This document shows positions 18,015-27,605 of a stretch of DNA of 64,000 nt, piece by piece; position 1 is the stretch's first letter; each line of letters starts with the position of its first letter. The translations under genes and the position numbers were made by a program. A model generated the notes under the pieces. It was not told the DNA's origin and did no database searches. It worked only from the letters and a program-made list of their open reading frames with translations. Origin of the DNA: Methylobacterium marchantiae (GTDB taxonomy: Bacteria; Pseudomonadota; Alphaproteobacteria; Rhizobiales; Beijerinckiaceae); NCBI RefSeq assembly GCF_022179405.1, contig NZ_BPQT01000001.1, positions 1 through 64,000 on the forward strand, in the 5' to 3' direction.

Positions 18015-21000
18015 ATGAGCAGTCTCGCCGAGACAACCCGGCCTCGGGCGGAGACGCTCCTGGACAAGACGGGCTTGGACATAACGGGCCAGGACATAAC
18101 GGGCCAGGACAAGACCGGTCTGGACGAAGCCGGTTCGGGCGCCACCGGAGCGCCTGCGCAGCCGGCCGTGCTGCGCGGGGAGAGCCGGCCGGACTTCATC
18201 CGCGATGAAGTCCTGGGGGAGATCTTCGCCGACAGCGCGCGCCTGCGCCCCGACCATCCGGCCATCGTCGACGGCGCGACCCGGGACGCGGCCGGCCGCC
18301 ATCCGAAATTCTCCTATGCCGAGGTCGAGGCCCGCGCGGGCGCCATCGCCCGCGGCCTCGCCCATCGCGGCATCGGCCCGGGCGACGTCGTCGGCCTCTG
18401 GATGGCGCGCGGACCGGACCTGCTGATCGCCCAGATCGGCATCACGATGTCGGGAGCGGCCTGGCTGCCCTTCGACGCCGAAGCCCCCGCGGACCGCGTC
18501 GCCGTCTGCCTCGGCGATGCCGAGGCGAAGGCGCTCCTGGTCTCGCCGGCGCTCGCGCCGCAGGCGCCCGCAGGAGCCCCGGCCCTGACGCCGGAGGCGC
18601 TCCTGGCCGGGACGCCCGAGGATGCGCCCCGCCCGGACCCGCGCAAGGCCGGGCTCACCCCGGCGCATCCGGCCTACCTGATCTACACCTCCGGCTCGAC
18701 CGGATTGCCCAAGGGCATCGTCATCAGCCACGCCAATATCTGCCACTTCCTGCGCTCGGGGAACGCCCTCTACGGCATGCGGCCCGACGACGTGGTGTTC
18801 CAGGGCGCCTCGGTGGCGTTCGACCTCTCCATGGAGGAGATCTGGGTTCCCTACCTCGTCGGCGCGACGCTGTTCGTGGCGAGCCCGGCGATGATGGGCG
18901 ACGTCGAGGCGCTGCCCGACATCCTGACGCGGAACCGCATCACCGTCCTCGACACGGTGCCGACGCTGCTCGCCATGCTGTCGCAGACGCTGCCGAGCGT
19001 CCGCCTCGTGCTGCTGGGCGGCGAGGCCCTGCCCGAGCCCCTGGTGGCCCGCTGGGCGACGTCGTCGCGCCAGTTGTTCAACACCTATGGGCCGACCGAG
19101 GCCACCGTGGTGGCCACCGCCGCCGAGATGCGGCCGGGAGAGCCGGTGACGATCGGCGGGCCGATCCCGAACTATTCCGTCTACGTCGCCAGCGAGGGGC
19201 TGGAACTGCTCGGCCCCGGCCAGCAGGGCGAACTCCTCATCGGCGGTCCCGGCGTCGCCCGTGGCTACCTCCAGCGGCCCGAGCTGACGGCGGAGAAGTT
19301 CGTCGCCAACCCGTTCGCGTCCGACGGGACCGACCCGGTGCTCTACCGTTCGGGCGATGCGGTCTCCCTCGATGCGCGAGGGCGGATCGTCTTCCACGGC
19401 CGCATCGACGATCAGGTCAAGATCCGCGGGTTCCGGGTGGAGCTCGGCGAGATCGAATCCCGCATCCAGGCCCAGGCCGGCATCAACCAGGCGGCGGTGG
19501 TCCTGCGCCAGGACGACGGCGTCGACCGGCTCGTCGCCTTCCTGATCCCAGAGCGCGGCACGGAATTCGACAAGGCCGCGCTCCGCCACACCCTCGCCGA
19601 ACAGATGCCGCCCTACATGGTGCCGGGGCATTTCGAGGTGGTGGAGGTGCTGCCGCGCCTGACCTCGGGCAAGGTCGACCGCAAGGCCCTGCGCATCGCG
19701 ACGCTCACCGTCGCCGACCTCTCCGGCGAACAGGAACTGCCGGAGAACGAGACCGAGGCGGCGATGCTGGCCGCGGCCAAGCAGGTGTTCGGCAACCAGC
19801 CGATCCCGTTCGGGGCAGATTTCTTCACCGATCTCGGCGGGCATTCGCTGCTCGCCGCCCGCTTCGTCGGGGCGGTGCGCGAGGCGCCGGCCCTGGCCGC
19901 CATCACCCTGCAGGACGTCTATGCCCGGCGCACGCTGAGGGCGATGTCGGAGGCGCTGATCGAGCGCACCGGCGGCGTCGGCACGCAGATGGCGGTGCGT
20001 GACCTCGGCTTTGCCGCGCCGCCGCTCCTGCGCCGCTTCCTCTGCGGCACCGCGCAGGCGCTGGCCCTGCCCTTCGTGATCGCGCTGGCGACCTCGCAAT
20101 GGCTCGGCATCTTCGTCACCTACCTGCTGCTCACCGGCGGCTCGCTCGGCTTCTTCGGCGAGATGGCGGTGCTGCTCCTCGTCTATATCGGCATCAACGC
20201 CGTCACCGCCTCCATCGCGGTGGCCGCCAAATGGCTGATCCTCGGGCGGACGAAGCCCGGCCGCTACCCGCTCTGGGGCGTCTACTATTATCGCTGGTGG
20301 CTGACGCAGCGGCTGACCCCGCTCGTCCACGTGAAGTGGCTGCAGGGCTCGCCGGCCATCGCCATCTACCTGCGGTTGCTCGGCGCCAGGATCGGCGCCG
20401 ACGCGCTCATCTCGGACATCGAGGTCGGGGCGCCCGACCTTCTCAGCGTCGGGGCGGGGGCCTCTCTGGGCGGCCGCCTCGTCATCGCCAATGCCGAGAT
20501 CGTCGGCAACGAACTCGTCATCGGCCCCGTCAGCATCGGTGCGGACGTCGCCATCGGCACGTCCTGCGTCATCGGCCCCGAGACCACGATCGGCGATTTC
20601 GCCGAGATCGCCGATCTCACCACCATCCCCACCGGCACCGTGGTGGGGCGGGCCGAGCAATGGGACGGCTCGCCCGGCCGCAAGGTCGGCATGGCCGACC
20701 CGGCTGACCTGCCCGAGCCCGCGCAGGCCTCTCCCCGCCGGCGCGCCGGCTTCCTCGCCGCCTACGCCTTCCTGCTCGCGGCGATCCCGGCCGTCGGCCT
20801 GCTGCCGATCTTCCCGGCCTTCTACATCTTCGACCAGCTCAGCGATTCGCTCAGCGACATCACCGACATCGACTATCACTGGTACCTGCCGCTGCTGACC
20901 TGGCCCACCGCCATGCTGATGACGGCGGGCACCGTGCTCCTCATCGCCGGCATCCGCTGGCTCGTCCTGCCGCGGGTCTCGTCGGGCACCTACTCGATCC

Positions 21001-22166
21001 ATAGCGGCTTCTACCTGCGCAAATGGGCGGTGGCACTCGCGGCCGAGGTGACCCTGGAGACGCTCTCCTCGCTCTTCGCCACGGTCTACATGCGGGCCTG
21101 GTACCGGCTGATGGGCGCACGGATGGGGCAGGGGGCCGAGATCTCCACCAACCTCGCCGGGCGCTACGATCTCGCCGATATCGGCGCGCGCAACTTCATC
21201 GCCGACGAGGTCGTGTTCGGCGAGGAGGAGGTCCGCCGCGGCTGGATGCACATGCATCCCGTGAGCACGGGCGCCCGCGTCTTCGTCGGCAACGACGCCG
21301 TGGTGCCGCCGGGCGCCGTCATCCCCGAGGACATGCTCGTCGGCATCAAGTCGAAACCGCCCGCCAACGAGCTCATGGCGCCGGGCGAGACCTGGTTCGG
21401 CTCGCCGCCGATCAAGCTGCCCTCGCGCCAGAAGGTCGATCTCGGCTCGGACGCGCAGACCTACGAGCCGGGCATGGGCCCGAAGCTCCGCCGCGGCATC
21501 TTCGAGGCATTCTCGACCTCGTTCTCGCCGATGCTGTTCATCACCCTGGCGATCTCGGCCATCGACTTCTACTTCTACCCCGCGATCCTGGCGCAAGACT
21601 GGACCGGTCTCGCCGTCAGCTTCGTGCTGGTGAGCGTCGCCATCGCCTTCATCCAGTCCTTCACCGTGATCGGGGTGAAATGGCTGCTGATGGGGGTCTA
21701 CCAGCCCGGCATGCGGCCGATGTGGTCGTGGTGGGCCATGCGCACCGAGGCCGTGGCCGTCCTCTACTGGGGGCTCGCGGGCAAGGTGCTACTCGAACAC
21801 CTCGTCGGCACGCCGTTCCTGCCCTGGATGCTGCGCCTGTTCGGCGCGAAGGTGGGCCGGGGCGTCTGCATGCTCACCACCGACATCACCGAGTTCGACT
21901 GCGTCACCATCGGCGACTATTCGGTGATCAACCGGACCTCGGCGCTCCAGACCCATCTCTACGAGGACCGGATCATGAAGGTCGGCCGGGTGGTGGTGGG
22001 CGAGGGCGTCTCGGTGGGGGCGTTCTCCACCGTCCTCTACGACACCAGGGTGGGCGACTACGCGCGGCTTCGCCCGCTCACCATCGTCATGAAGGGCGAA
22101 TCGATCCCGAGCCATTCGGAATGGGAGGGGGCGCCGGCGGTGCCGGTGATTCATGCGAAAGGCTAG
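18015..22166 (+). CDS. Pls/PosA-type NRPS-like protein (adenylation-PCP-membrane)
   Basis: A 1383-aa single-module protein. Residues about 55-590 are an adenylation domain: YTSGSTGLPKG near 223, FNTYGPTEATV near 355, YRSGDAV, GRIDDQVKIRGFRVELGE, and LTSGKVDRKAL. A carrier domain follows with DLGGHSLLAARF, where Ser611 is the expected phosphopantetheine site. The remaining ~740 residues alternate transmembrane helices with left-handed beta-helix (hexapeptide) segments, as in epsilon-poly-lysine synthetase (Pls) and PosA-like proteins. There is no condensation or thioesterase domain. It probably makes an amino-acid homopolymer or amide at the membrane; substrate unknown. The N-terminus holds four 15-base repeats (18061-18120). 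Confidence 0.88.
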   Translation: MSSLAETTRPRAETLLDKTGLDITGQDITGQDKTGLDEAGSGATGAPAQPAVLRGESRPDFIRDEVLGEIFADSARLRPDHPAIVDGATRDAAGRHPKFSYAEVEARAGAIARGLAHRGIGPGDVVGLWMARGPDLLIAQIGITMSGAAWLPFDAEAPADRVAVCLGDAEAKALLVSPALAPQAPAGAPALTPEALLAGTPEDAPRPDPRKAGLTPAHPAYLIYTSGSTGLPKGIVISHANICHFLRSGNALYGMRPDDVVFQGASVAFDLSMEEIWVPYLVGATLFVASPAMMGDVEALPDILTRNRITVLDTVPTLLAMLSQTLPSVRLVLLGGEALPEPLVARWATSSRQLFNTYGPTEATVVATAAEMRPGEPVTIGGPIPNYSVYVASEGLELLGPGQQGELLIGGPGVARGYLQRPELTAEKFVANPFASDGTDPVLYRSGDAVSLDARGRIVFHGRIDDQVKIRGFRVELGEIESRIQAQAGINQAAVVLRQDDGVDRLVAFLIPERGTEFDKAALRHTLAEQMPPYMVPGHFEVVEVLPRLTSGKVDRKALRIATLTVADLSGEQELPENETEAAMLAAAKQVFGNQPIPFGADFFTDLGGHSLLAARFVGAVREAPALAAITLQDVYARRTLRAMSEALIERTGGVGTQMAVRDLGFAAPPLLRRFLCGTAQALALPFVIALATSQWLGIFVTYLLLTGGSLGFFGEMAVLLLVYIGINAVTASIAVAAKWLILGRTKPGRYPLWGVYYYRWWLTQRLTPLVHVKWLQGSPAIAIYLRLLGARIGADALISDIEVGAPDLLSVGAGASLGGRLVIANAEIVGNELVIGPVSIGADVAIGTSCVIGPETTIGDFAEIADLTTIPTGTVVGRAEQWDGSPGRKVGMADPADLPEPAQASPRRRAGFLAAYAFLLAAIPAVGLLPIFPAFYIFDQLSDSLSDITDIDYHWYLPLLTWPTAMLMTAGTVLLIAGIRWLVLPRVSSGTYSIHSGFYLRKWAVALAAEVTLETLSSLFATVYMRAWYRLMGARMGQGAEISTNLAGRYDLADIGARNFIADEVVFGEEEVRRGWMHMHPVSTGARVFVGNDAVVPPGAVIPEDMLVGIKSKPPANELMAPGETWFGSPPIKLPSRQKVDLGSDAQTYEPGMGPKLRRGIFEAFSTSFSPMLFITLAISAIDFYFYPAILAQDWTGLAVSFVLVSVAIAFIQSFTVIGVKWLLMGVYQPGMRPMWSWWAMRTEAVAVLYWGLAGKVLLEHLVGTPFLPWMLRLFGAKVGRGVCMLTTDITEFDCVTIGDYSVINRTSALQTHLYEDRIMKVGRVVVGEGVSVGAFSTVLYDTRVGDYARLRPLTIVMKGESIPSHSEWEGAPAVPVIHAKG
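18061..18120 (+). repeat. 15-bp minisatellite in NRPS-like gene
   Basis: About four tandem copies of a 15-base unit GGACAWRACSGGYYW, the two central ones identical, encode the repeats LDKTG, LDITG, QDITG and QDKTG in the N-terminal tail of the NRPS-like protein. Because the unit is a multiple of three, copy number can change without breaking the frame. Confidence 0.8.
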
Positions 22167-22230
22167 GGATCGCATGTCGGGTGTCGACCCTTCCGGTTGG
22201 AAGGCAAACGGAATCCTGTAGGATGGCGCG

Positions 22231-22443
22231 ATGAACGACATGGCGCCCGTTTCCCTTCCAAACCCGCAGGGCCTCGTGGGGACGTGGCGCCGGTTCGGGC
22301 AGGTCGGTCCCGTCTACGAGATCGTCAGCGTGGGCGATGCGCGGCCGGATGGCGACTGGATGATGCGGGTCCGCGTGCTGGAGACCGGCGAAGAGATCGA
22401 TTACCGCCTCGCCGATGTCCTGGACGATCCCAGGGAGCGATGA
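22231..22443 (+). CDS. DUF5397-like protein, putative VapD antitoxin
   Basis: A 70-aa protein (LVGTWRRFGQVGPVYEIV, then MMRVRVLETGEEIDYRLADVL) that resembles the DUF5397 group of small proteins. Its stop overlaps the ATG of the vapD gene (ATGATG), so the two are translationally coupled. In Haemophilus influenzae the VapD ribonuclease is paired with a small upstream antitoxin, VapX; this protein occupies the equivalent place. Antitoxin function is an inference from position and size. Confidence 0.75.
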   Translation: MNDMAPVSLPNPQGLVGTWRRFGQVGPVYEIVSVGDARPDGDWMMRVRVLETGEEIDYRLADVLDDPRER

Positions 22444-22721
22444 TGTTCGCGATCGCGTTCGATCTCGTGGTCGCAGAGGCTCAGGTTCATCATCCCAAAG
22501 GCGTGTCGCAGGCCTATAGCGACATACGGACCACCCTCTCAGGGCATGGTTTCGACTGGGTGCAGGGCAGTCTCTACACCAGCAAGGACGAAGATCTGGC
22601 CAAGCTGTTCTCGGCCATCATGGCTTTGAAGAGCCTGACATGGTTTCCGCAATCGGTGCGCGACATCCGGGCCTTCCGCGTCGAGCAATGGTCGGATTTT
22701 ACCCCCTCGATCAAGAGCTAG
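22440..22721 (+). CDS. vapD: VapD family endoribonuclease
   Basis: A 93-aa protein closely following the VapD pattern: MFAIAFDLVV at the start with the conserved Asp, HHPKGVSQAY, QGSLYTSKDEDL, and QSVRDIRAFRVEQWSDFT at the end. VapD proteins are Cas2-like fold ribonucleases that act as toxins in H. influenzae. The length is typical (about 91-95 aa). Two ATG codons in a row (22440 and 22443) are possible starts. A strong terminator follows. Confidence 0.9.
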   Translation: MMFAIAFDLVVAEAQVHHPKGVSQAYSDIRTTLSGHGFDWVQGSLYTSKDEDLAKLFSAIMALKSLTWFPQSVRDIRAFRVEQWSDFTPSIKS

Positions 22722-22776
22722 GGAAGCTCGCGCCCTTCCGGCCGAGCGCCGGGCATGACCTGCCCTCCGATCAACA

Positions 22777-22811
22777 AAAAGCCGGCGGAGCTTGGCGCTA
22801 CGCCGGCTTTT
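22777..22811. terminator. Bidirectional intrinsic terminator
   Basis: Perfect arms AAAAGCCGGCG and CGCCGGCTTTT are separated by 13 bases. The A-rich left flank and T-rich right flank make it active on both strands. It sits between vapD and the convergent alpha/beta hydrolase gene. Confidence 0.85.
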
Positions 22812-22853
22812 GGAAGTAAGTCGCGGGCGACCTATCGACTTCGTTCGCCCGTC

Positions 22854-23510
22854 TCAGCCCGCCTGATCCTTCGGGCCGAGCCGCTTGTCGAGATAGGTGT
22901 CCACGGTCTGGGTCAGCTCGTCGACCTTGCCGTCGAAGAAGTGGTTGGCGCCCTCCACCATCTGGTGCTCGATGATGACGCCCTTCTGGGTCTTCACCTT
23001 CTCGATCACCGGCATGACCTCGCGGGCCGGGGCGACGCGGTCCTCTGAGCCGTGCACGAACAGGCCCGAGGACGGGCAGGGGGCCAGGAAGGTGAAGTCG
23101 TAGCGGTTGGCCATGGCGGCGATGGAGATGAAGCCCTCGATCTCCGGACGGCGCATCAGCAGCTGCATGCCGATCCACGAACCGAACGAGACGCCGGCGA
23201 TCCAGCAGGCCCGCGCCTCGGGATTGACCGACTGCACCCAGTCGAGGGCCGAGGCCGCATCGGACAATTCGCCGGTGCCGTGGTCGAAATTGCCCTGGCT
23301 GCGGCCGACGCCGCGGAAATTGAAGCGCAGGGCCGCGAAGCCGCGATTGGCGAAGGTGTAGAAAAGATTGTACACGATCTGATTGTTCATCGTGCCCCCG
23401 AACTGGGGGTGCGGATGCAGCACGATCGCGATCGGCGCGCCTTTCTTCTTGGGCGCCTGGTAGCGCCCCTCGAGACGGCCGGCGGGACCGGTGAAGATGA
23501 CTTCGGGCAT
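22854..23510 (-). CDS. Alpha/beta hydrolase
   Basis: A 218-aa hydrolase with nucleophile elbow GVSFGSWIG (Ser near residue 115), an oxyanion-like motif LHPHPQFGGTM, an acid in FVHGSEDRVAP and the catalytic-type His in GANHFFDGK. It matches the small dienelactone-hydrolase-like family that stands next to the suf cluster in rhizobia. The start at 23510 (MPEVIFTGPAG) is chosen over 23567. It is divergent from the suf operon, so the ICE-like palindromes at 23607-23640 lie in a shared promoter region. Confidence 0.87.
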   Translation of the reverse strand: MPEVIFTGPAGRLEGRYQAPKKKGAPIAIVLHPHPQFGGTMNNQIVYNLFYTFANRGFAALRFNFRGVGRSQGNFDHGTGELSDAASALDWVQSVNPEARACWIAGVSFGSWIGMQLLMRRPEIEGFISIAAMANRYDFTFLAPCPSSGLFVHGSEDRVAPAREVMPVIEKVKTQKGVIIEHQMVEGANHFFDGKVDELTQTVDTYLDKRLGPKDQAG

Positions 23511-23606
23511 GGTCTGTCCAAAACTCCTGGCGCCGCAGTGAGAGGGCAACCCATCCTTGTCGGCCAACGCGCCTTGACTCGCTGCGCCGCACTCTTAAAA
23601 ACGCTC

Positions 23607-23640
23607 TTAGAATAATTCTAGGTCATTAGAACTATTCTAA
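23607..23640. promoter_or_regulatory. Two Irr/ICE-like palindromes upstream of suf operon
   Basis: Two adjacent A/T-rich palindromes stand out in GC-rich surroundings: TTAGAATAATTCTA (23607-23620) and TTAGAACTATTCTAA (23626-23640), each with TTAGAA/TTCTA(A) arms. This is the form of the iron control element bound by Irr in rhizobia. It lies 137 bases before the first suf gene and 116 bases before the divergent hydrolase start. Control by iron through Irr is inferred. Confidence 0.72.
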
Positions 23641-23776
23641 ACTAGATCGTTTCGAGGAACCTCGGATCGGTCGCCTCCCGAAGCTCGGCGCTTGGCGAAG
23701 ACGTGTCGTTCCGGCGCCTTAGCATGATGACGGGGGGCAAAAGCAAGGAAATGTCGGTTCGGACCTTGACCAACGC

Positions 23777-24952
23777 ATGAGTCTTTCGCGCGCCTATCTC
23801 GATCACAACGCGACATCTCCGGTTCGTCCGGAGGTGGTGGCCGCGGTCGTGCGCGCGCTGGAACTGCCGGGCAACCCCTCGTCGATCCACCGGGAAGGCC
23901 GCGCGGCCAAGGGGGCCCTGGAGGCGGCGCGCGCGCGTGTCGCCGCCCTGGTCGGTGCAGGCCGAGGCCGCGTGGTCTTCACCAGCGGCGGGACCGAGGC
24001 CGCCAATGCGGTGCTGTCAGGTGCGCTGACCAGGGTCGGATACCCTGCGCCGACGCGGCTCCTGATCGGCGCTACCGAACATCCCTGTGTCTCGGCGGGG
24101 CATCGCTTCCCGCCGGAAACCGTCGAGATCGTACCCGTCGACGGGACCGGCCTGATCGATCTCGCGGCCCTGGAACGGAGCCTGGAGCGCGCGGGAGATG
24201 AGGCCGTGCTGATCTCGGTCCACGCCGCCAACAACGAGACCGGCGTGATCCAGCCCCTCGCCGCGGTCGTCGCCCTCGCCAAGGCACATGGCCGCGCCCT
24301 CGTCCATAGCGACGCGGTGCAGGCGGTGGGGAAGATGCCCCTGGATGTGGAGGCGCTCGGCCTCGATGCCCTCACCCTGTCCGGACACAAATTCGCCGCG
24401 CCGAAGGGCACGGGCGCGATCGTACTGGCCGAGGGCGTCGTCCTCGACCGGGCCTTCATCCGCGGCGGCGGCCAGGAAGCGCGCCAGCGCTGCGGCACCG
24501 AGAACCTGCCCGGCCTCGCCGGCCTGGGCGAGGCCGCGCGAATCGCCCGTGCCCGCCTCGCCGGCATCGATGCAGGTCTTCGGGATTTAAGTCTTCGGGA
24601 TTCCGTCGAGGCCGCCCTGCTCGCGATCGCCCCGGATGCCGTCGTGTTCGGGAGCGGCGCGCCGCGCCTTCCCAATACCCTGTGCTTTTCCGTGCCCGGT
24701 CTCGATGCGGCGACCGCCCTGATGGCGCTGGATCTTGCCGGCGTCGCGATCTCGTCCGGGTCGGCCTGCTCCTCGGGCAAGGTCGCCCGATCCTCGGTTC
24801 TGGCGGCGATGGGGGTGAGCCCCGCGCTGGCCGCGGGGGCGCTGCGCGTCAGTTTCGGGTGGAACAGCGAGGAAAGCGACGGTGCGCGCTTCCTCACGGC
24901 CTTCGAACGCCACGTGGCGACCCTATATCAACGGCGAGGGTACGCGGCCTGA
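23777..24952 (+). CDS. Cysteine desulfurase, NifS/IscS type (group I)
   Basis: A 391-aa PLP enzyme that removes sulfur from cysteine for Fe-S cluster assembly. The PLP-binding lysine is Lys205 in LSGHKF; the persulfide-forming cysteine is Cys331 in [11 protein letters not shown], the group I loop. It heads the suf operon, 74 bases before sufB, and is distinct from SufS at 29146. No iscR gene precedes it. The first Met ([14 protein letters not shown]) is well supported because the YLDHNAT motif begins at residue 7. Confidence 0.92.
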   Translation: MSLSRAYLDHNATSPVRPEVVAAVVRALELPGNPSSIHREGRAAKGALEAARARVAALVGAGRGRVVFTSGGTEAANAVLSGALTRVGYPAPTRLLIGATEHPCVSAGHRFPPETVEIVPVDGTGLIDLAALERSLERAGDEAVLISVHAANNETGVIQPLAAVVALAKAHGRALVHSDAVQAVGKMPLDVEALGLDALTLSGHKFAAPKGTGAIVLAEGVVLDRAFIRGGGQEARQRCGTENLPGLAGLGEAARIARARLAGIDAGLRDLSLRDSVEAALLAIAPDAVVFGSGAPRLPNTLCFSVPGLDAATALMALDLAGVAISSGSACSSGKVARSSVLAAMGVSPALAAGALRVSFGWNSEESDGARFLTAFERHVATLYQRRGYAA

Positions 24953-25026
24953 CGTGCCGCCCGTCCCAAGCCATCCTCTCGCGAAAACCCCCGGCCCTTG
25001 AATCCGGGGAGCCCAGGAGACGTATC

Positions 25027-26496
25027 ATGCCTGCAGTGCAGGAAACCATCGACCGGGTCCGCTCGATCGACCTCGACCAGTACAAGTACGGGTTCGAGAC
25101 CACGATCGAGATGGAGAAGTCCGAGAAGGGCATCTCCGAGGACGTGGTGCGCTTCATCTCGGCCAAGAAGGACGAGCCCGAATGGATGCTGGCCTGGCGC
25201 CTCGACGCCTACAAGCGCTGGCAGACCATGAAGGAGCCCGAATGGGCCCGCGTCGAGTACGACAAGGTCGATTACAAGGACATCTACTACTACGCGGCTC
25301 CGAAGCGCCCGGCCGCGATGTCCCTCGACGAGATCGATCCGGAGATCCTGAAGACCTACGAAAAGCTCGGCATTCCGCTTCGCGAGGTCGAGGTGCTGGA
25401 GGGCATCGCCCCCGAGCGCCGGGTCGCGGTCGACGCGGTGTTCGACTCGGTCTCGGTGGCCACCACCTTCAAGGCCGAGCTGTCGAAGGCCGGCGTGATC
25501 TTCATGCCGATCTCGGAGGCGATCCGCGAGTATCCGGACCTGGTGCGCAAGTATCTCGGCTCGGTCGTGCCCGTGACCGACAACTTCTTCGCGACCCTGA
25601 ACTCGGCCGTCTTCTCCGACGGCTCGTTCGTCTACATCCCGCCGGGCGTGCGCTGCCCGATGGAGCTGTCGACCTATTTCCGCATCAACGAGCGCGATAC
25701 CGGCCAGTTCGAGCGCACCCTCATCATCGCCGACAAGGGTAGCTACGTCTCGTATCTCGAGGGCTGCACCGCCCCGAAGCGCGACGACAACCAGCTCCAC
25801 GCCGCCGTGGTCGAGCTCGTCGCCCTGGATGACGCCGAGATCAAGTACTCGACGGTGCAGAACTGGTACCCCGGGGACAACGAGGGCAAGGGCGGCATCT
25901 ACAACTTCGTGACGAAGCGCGGCGATTGCCGCGGCGCCAACTCGAAGATCTCGTGGACGCAGGTGGAGACCGGCTCGGCGATCACCTGGAAGTACCCGTC
26001 CTGCATCCTGCGCGGCGACAATTCCCGCGGCGAGTTCTACTCGATCGCGGTGTCGAACGGCATGCAGCAGGTCGATTCCGGCACCAAGATGATCCATCTC
26101 GGCAAGAACACGACGAGCCGGATCATCTCGAAGGGCATCTCGGCCGGGCGCTCGCAGAACACCTACCGGGGCCTCGTCTCGGCGCACCGCAAGGCCACGG
26201 GCGCGCGCAACTTCACCAACTGCGACTCGCTCCTCATCGGCGACCAGTGCGGCGCGCACACCGTGCCGTATATCGAGTCGAAGAATTCCTCCGCGCAGTT
26301 CGAGCACGAGGCCACCACCTCGAAGATCTCCGAGGACCAGATGTTCTACTGTCAGCAGCGCGGCCTCTCCAACGAGGAGGCGACCGCGCTCATCGTCAAC
26401 GGCTTCGTCCGCGACGTGCTGCAGCAGCTGCCGATGGAGTTCGCCGTCGAGGCCCAGAAGCTGATCTCGATCAGCCTCGAAGGCTCGGTGGGCTGA
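25027..26496 (+). CDS. sufB: Fe-S cluster assembly scaffold SufB
   Basis: A 489-aa SufB, scaffold of the SufBC2D complex on which new Fe-S clusters are built. It carries typical segments such as [35 protein letters not shown], and the C-terminal region with [17 protein letters not shown] and [18 protein letters not shown]. The ATG at 25027 follows CCAGGAGACGTATC. It is followed by a small frameshifted gene rather than directly by sufC. Confidence 0.97.
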   Translation: MPAVQETIDRVRSIDLDQYKYGFETTIEMEKSEKGISEDVVRFISAKKDEPEWMLAWRLDAYKRWQTMKEPEWARVEYDKVDYKDIYYYAAPKRPAAMSLDEIDPEILKTYEKLGIPLREVEVLEGIAPERRVAVDAVFDSVSVATTFKAELSKAGVIFMPISEAIREYPDLVRKYLGSVVPVTDNFFATLNSAVFSDGSFVYIPPGVRCPMELSTYFRINERDTGQFERTLIIADKGSYVSYLEGCTAPKRDDNQLHAAVVELVALDDAEIKYSTVQNWYPGDNEGKGGIYNFVTKRGDCRGANSKISWTQVETGSAITWKYPSCILRGDNSRGEFYSIAVSNGMQQVDSGTKMIHLGKNTTSRIISKGISAGRSQNTYRGLVSAHRKATGARNFTNCDSLLIGDQCGAHTVPYIESKNSSAQFEHEATTSKISEDQMFYCQQRGLSNEEATALIVNGFVRDVLQQLPMEFAVEAQKLISISLEGSVG

Positions 26497-26505
26497 GAGG
26501 ACGTC

Positions 26506-26795
26506 ATGGCCTTCGCGTTCGACACCCTCAAGTTATGCAACGCCTCGAACAGGTCGGTGTCGGACGCGAGCAGGCCATCGCGCACGCCGAGTTGGCCAGA
26601 GACATGATCATCGCCGATTCTGCGACCAGGGCGGATTTGGTCGATCTGGAAAAGGTCCTGCGATCGGACCTCAAGTCTTTCAAATCCGAGATCGATAACT
26701 CGCTCCGCGAACTCGAACTCCGCATGACCGTGAGGCTCGGGGCGATCATCGGCGCTGCCGTCGCCGTCATCGCCGCACTTCAGAAATTCCTCTGA
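26506..26795 (+). pseudogene. DUF1640-like coiled-coil gene with apparent frameshift
   Basis: From 26506 the codons read MAFAFDTLKL, the usual start of small DUF1640/CCDC90-like coiled-coil proteins, then go astray. The continuation MQRLEQVGVGREQAIAHAELARDM and the coiled coil (to 26795, ending with a C-terminal hydrophobic helix [21 protein letters not shown]) is open in another frame from ATG 26535. Loss of one base in AAG(C)TTATG at about 26532 would explain this. The 86-aa piece from 26535 could still be made. It sits between sufB and sufC, an unusual place. Confidence 0.7.
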
Positions 26796-26851
26796 CGCCC
26801 CGGCCCATCCCGGGGACCAACGTCAGGCATCGAAACCAGGACTACACTCAG

Positions 26852-27604
26852 ATGATCGAAATCAAGAACCTCACCGTCGCCATCGAAGACAAGCAGATCC
26901 TCAACGGCCTCAACCTCACGGTGAACGACGGCGAGGTCGCCGCCATCATGGGGCCGAACGGCTCGGGCAAGTCGACCCTGTCCTACGTCATCGCCGGTAA
27001 GGAGGATTACGAGGTCACAAGCGGCGAGATCCTGCTCGACGGCGTGAACATCCTCGAAATGTCGCCGGACGAGCGCGCCGCGAGCGGCGTGTTCCTGGCC
27101 TTCCAGTACCCGCTGGAGATCCCGGGCGTCGGCACCATGACCTTCCTCAAGGCGACGCTCAACGCCCAGCGCCGGGCGCGCGGCGAGGGCGAGCTCTCCA
27201 CCCCTGACTTCATCCGCAAGGTGAACGCGGCGGCCGAGAAGCTGGAGATCAACAAGGAGATGCTCAAGCGCGCGCTCAATGTCGGGTTTTCCGGCGGCGA
27301 GAAGAAGCGCATGGAGATCCTGCAGATGGCCCTGCTGGAGCCGAAGTTCTGCGTCCTCGACGAGACCGATTCCGGCCTCGACATCGATGCCCTGCGCATC
27401 GTCTCCGGCGGCGTGAACGCGCTGCGCGCGCAGGGGCGCTCGTTCCTCGTCATCACCCACTACCAGCGCCTGCTCGACTACATCGTGCCGGACGTGGTCC
27501 ACGTGATGTCGCAGGGGCAGATCGTGAAGTCGGGCGACAAGGACCTCGCCAAGGCCCTCGAAGCCTCCGGCTACGCCGAGTACCGCACGAACGAGGCCGC
27601 CTGA
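26852..27604 (+). CDS. sufC: Fe-S cluster assembly ATPase SufC
   Basis: A 250-aa ABC-type ATPase that binds SufB and SufD and drives their rearrangement. The Walker A is [14 protein letters not shown] (residues 33-46), the signature is [14 protein letters not shown], the Walker B is [13 protein letters not shown], and the H-loop is ITHYQR. SufC is cytosolic and has no membrane domain. The stop is followed one base later by sufD. Confidence 0.97.
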   Translation: MIEIKNLTVAIEDKQILNGLNLTVNDGEVAAIMGPNGSGKSTLSYVIAGKEDYEVTSGEILLDGVNILEMSPDERAASGVFLAFQYPLEIPGVGTMTFLKATLNAQRRARGEGELSTPDFIRKVNAAAEKLEINKEMLKRALNVGFSGGEKKRMEILQMALLEPKFCVLDETDSGLDIDALRIVSGGVNALRAQGRSFLVITHYQRLLDYIVPDVVHVMSQGQIVKSGDKDLAKALEASGYAEYRTNEAA

Positions 27605-27605
27605 T

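Noticed and set aside
18061-18120. Possible CRISPR-like array
   Set aside because: Units are contiguous 15-base coding repeats without spacers; no cas genes in the window.
17961-21596. 1211-codon open frame antisense to the NRPS-like gene
   Set aside because: High-GC shadow frame: Arg/Gly/Ala/Asp-rich with no domain, and the sense strand has a clear multidomain protein.
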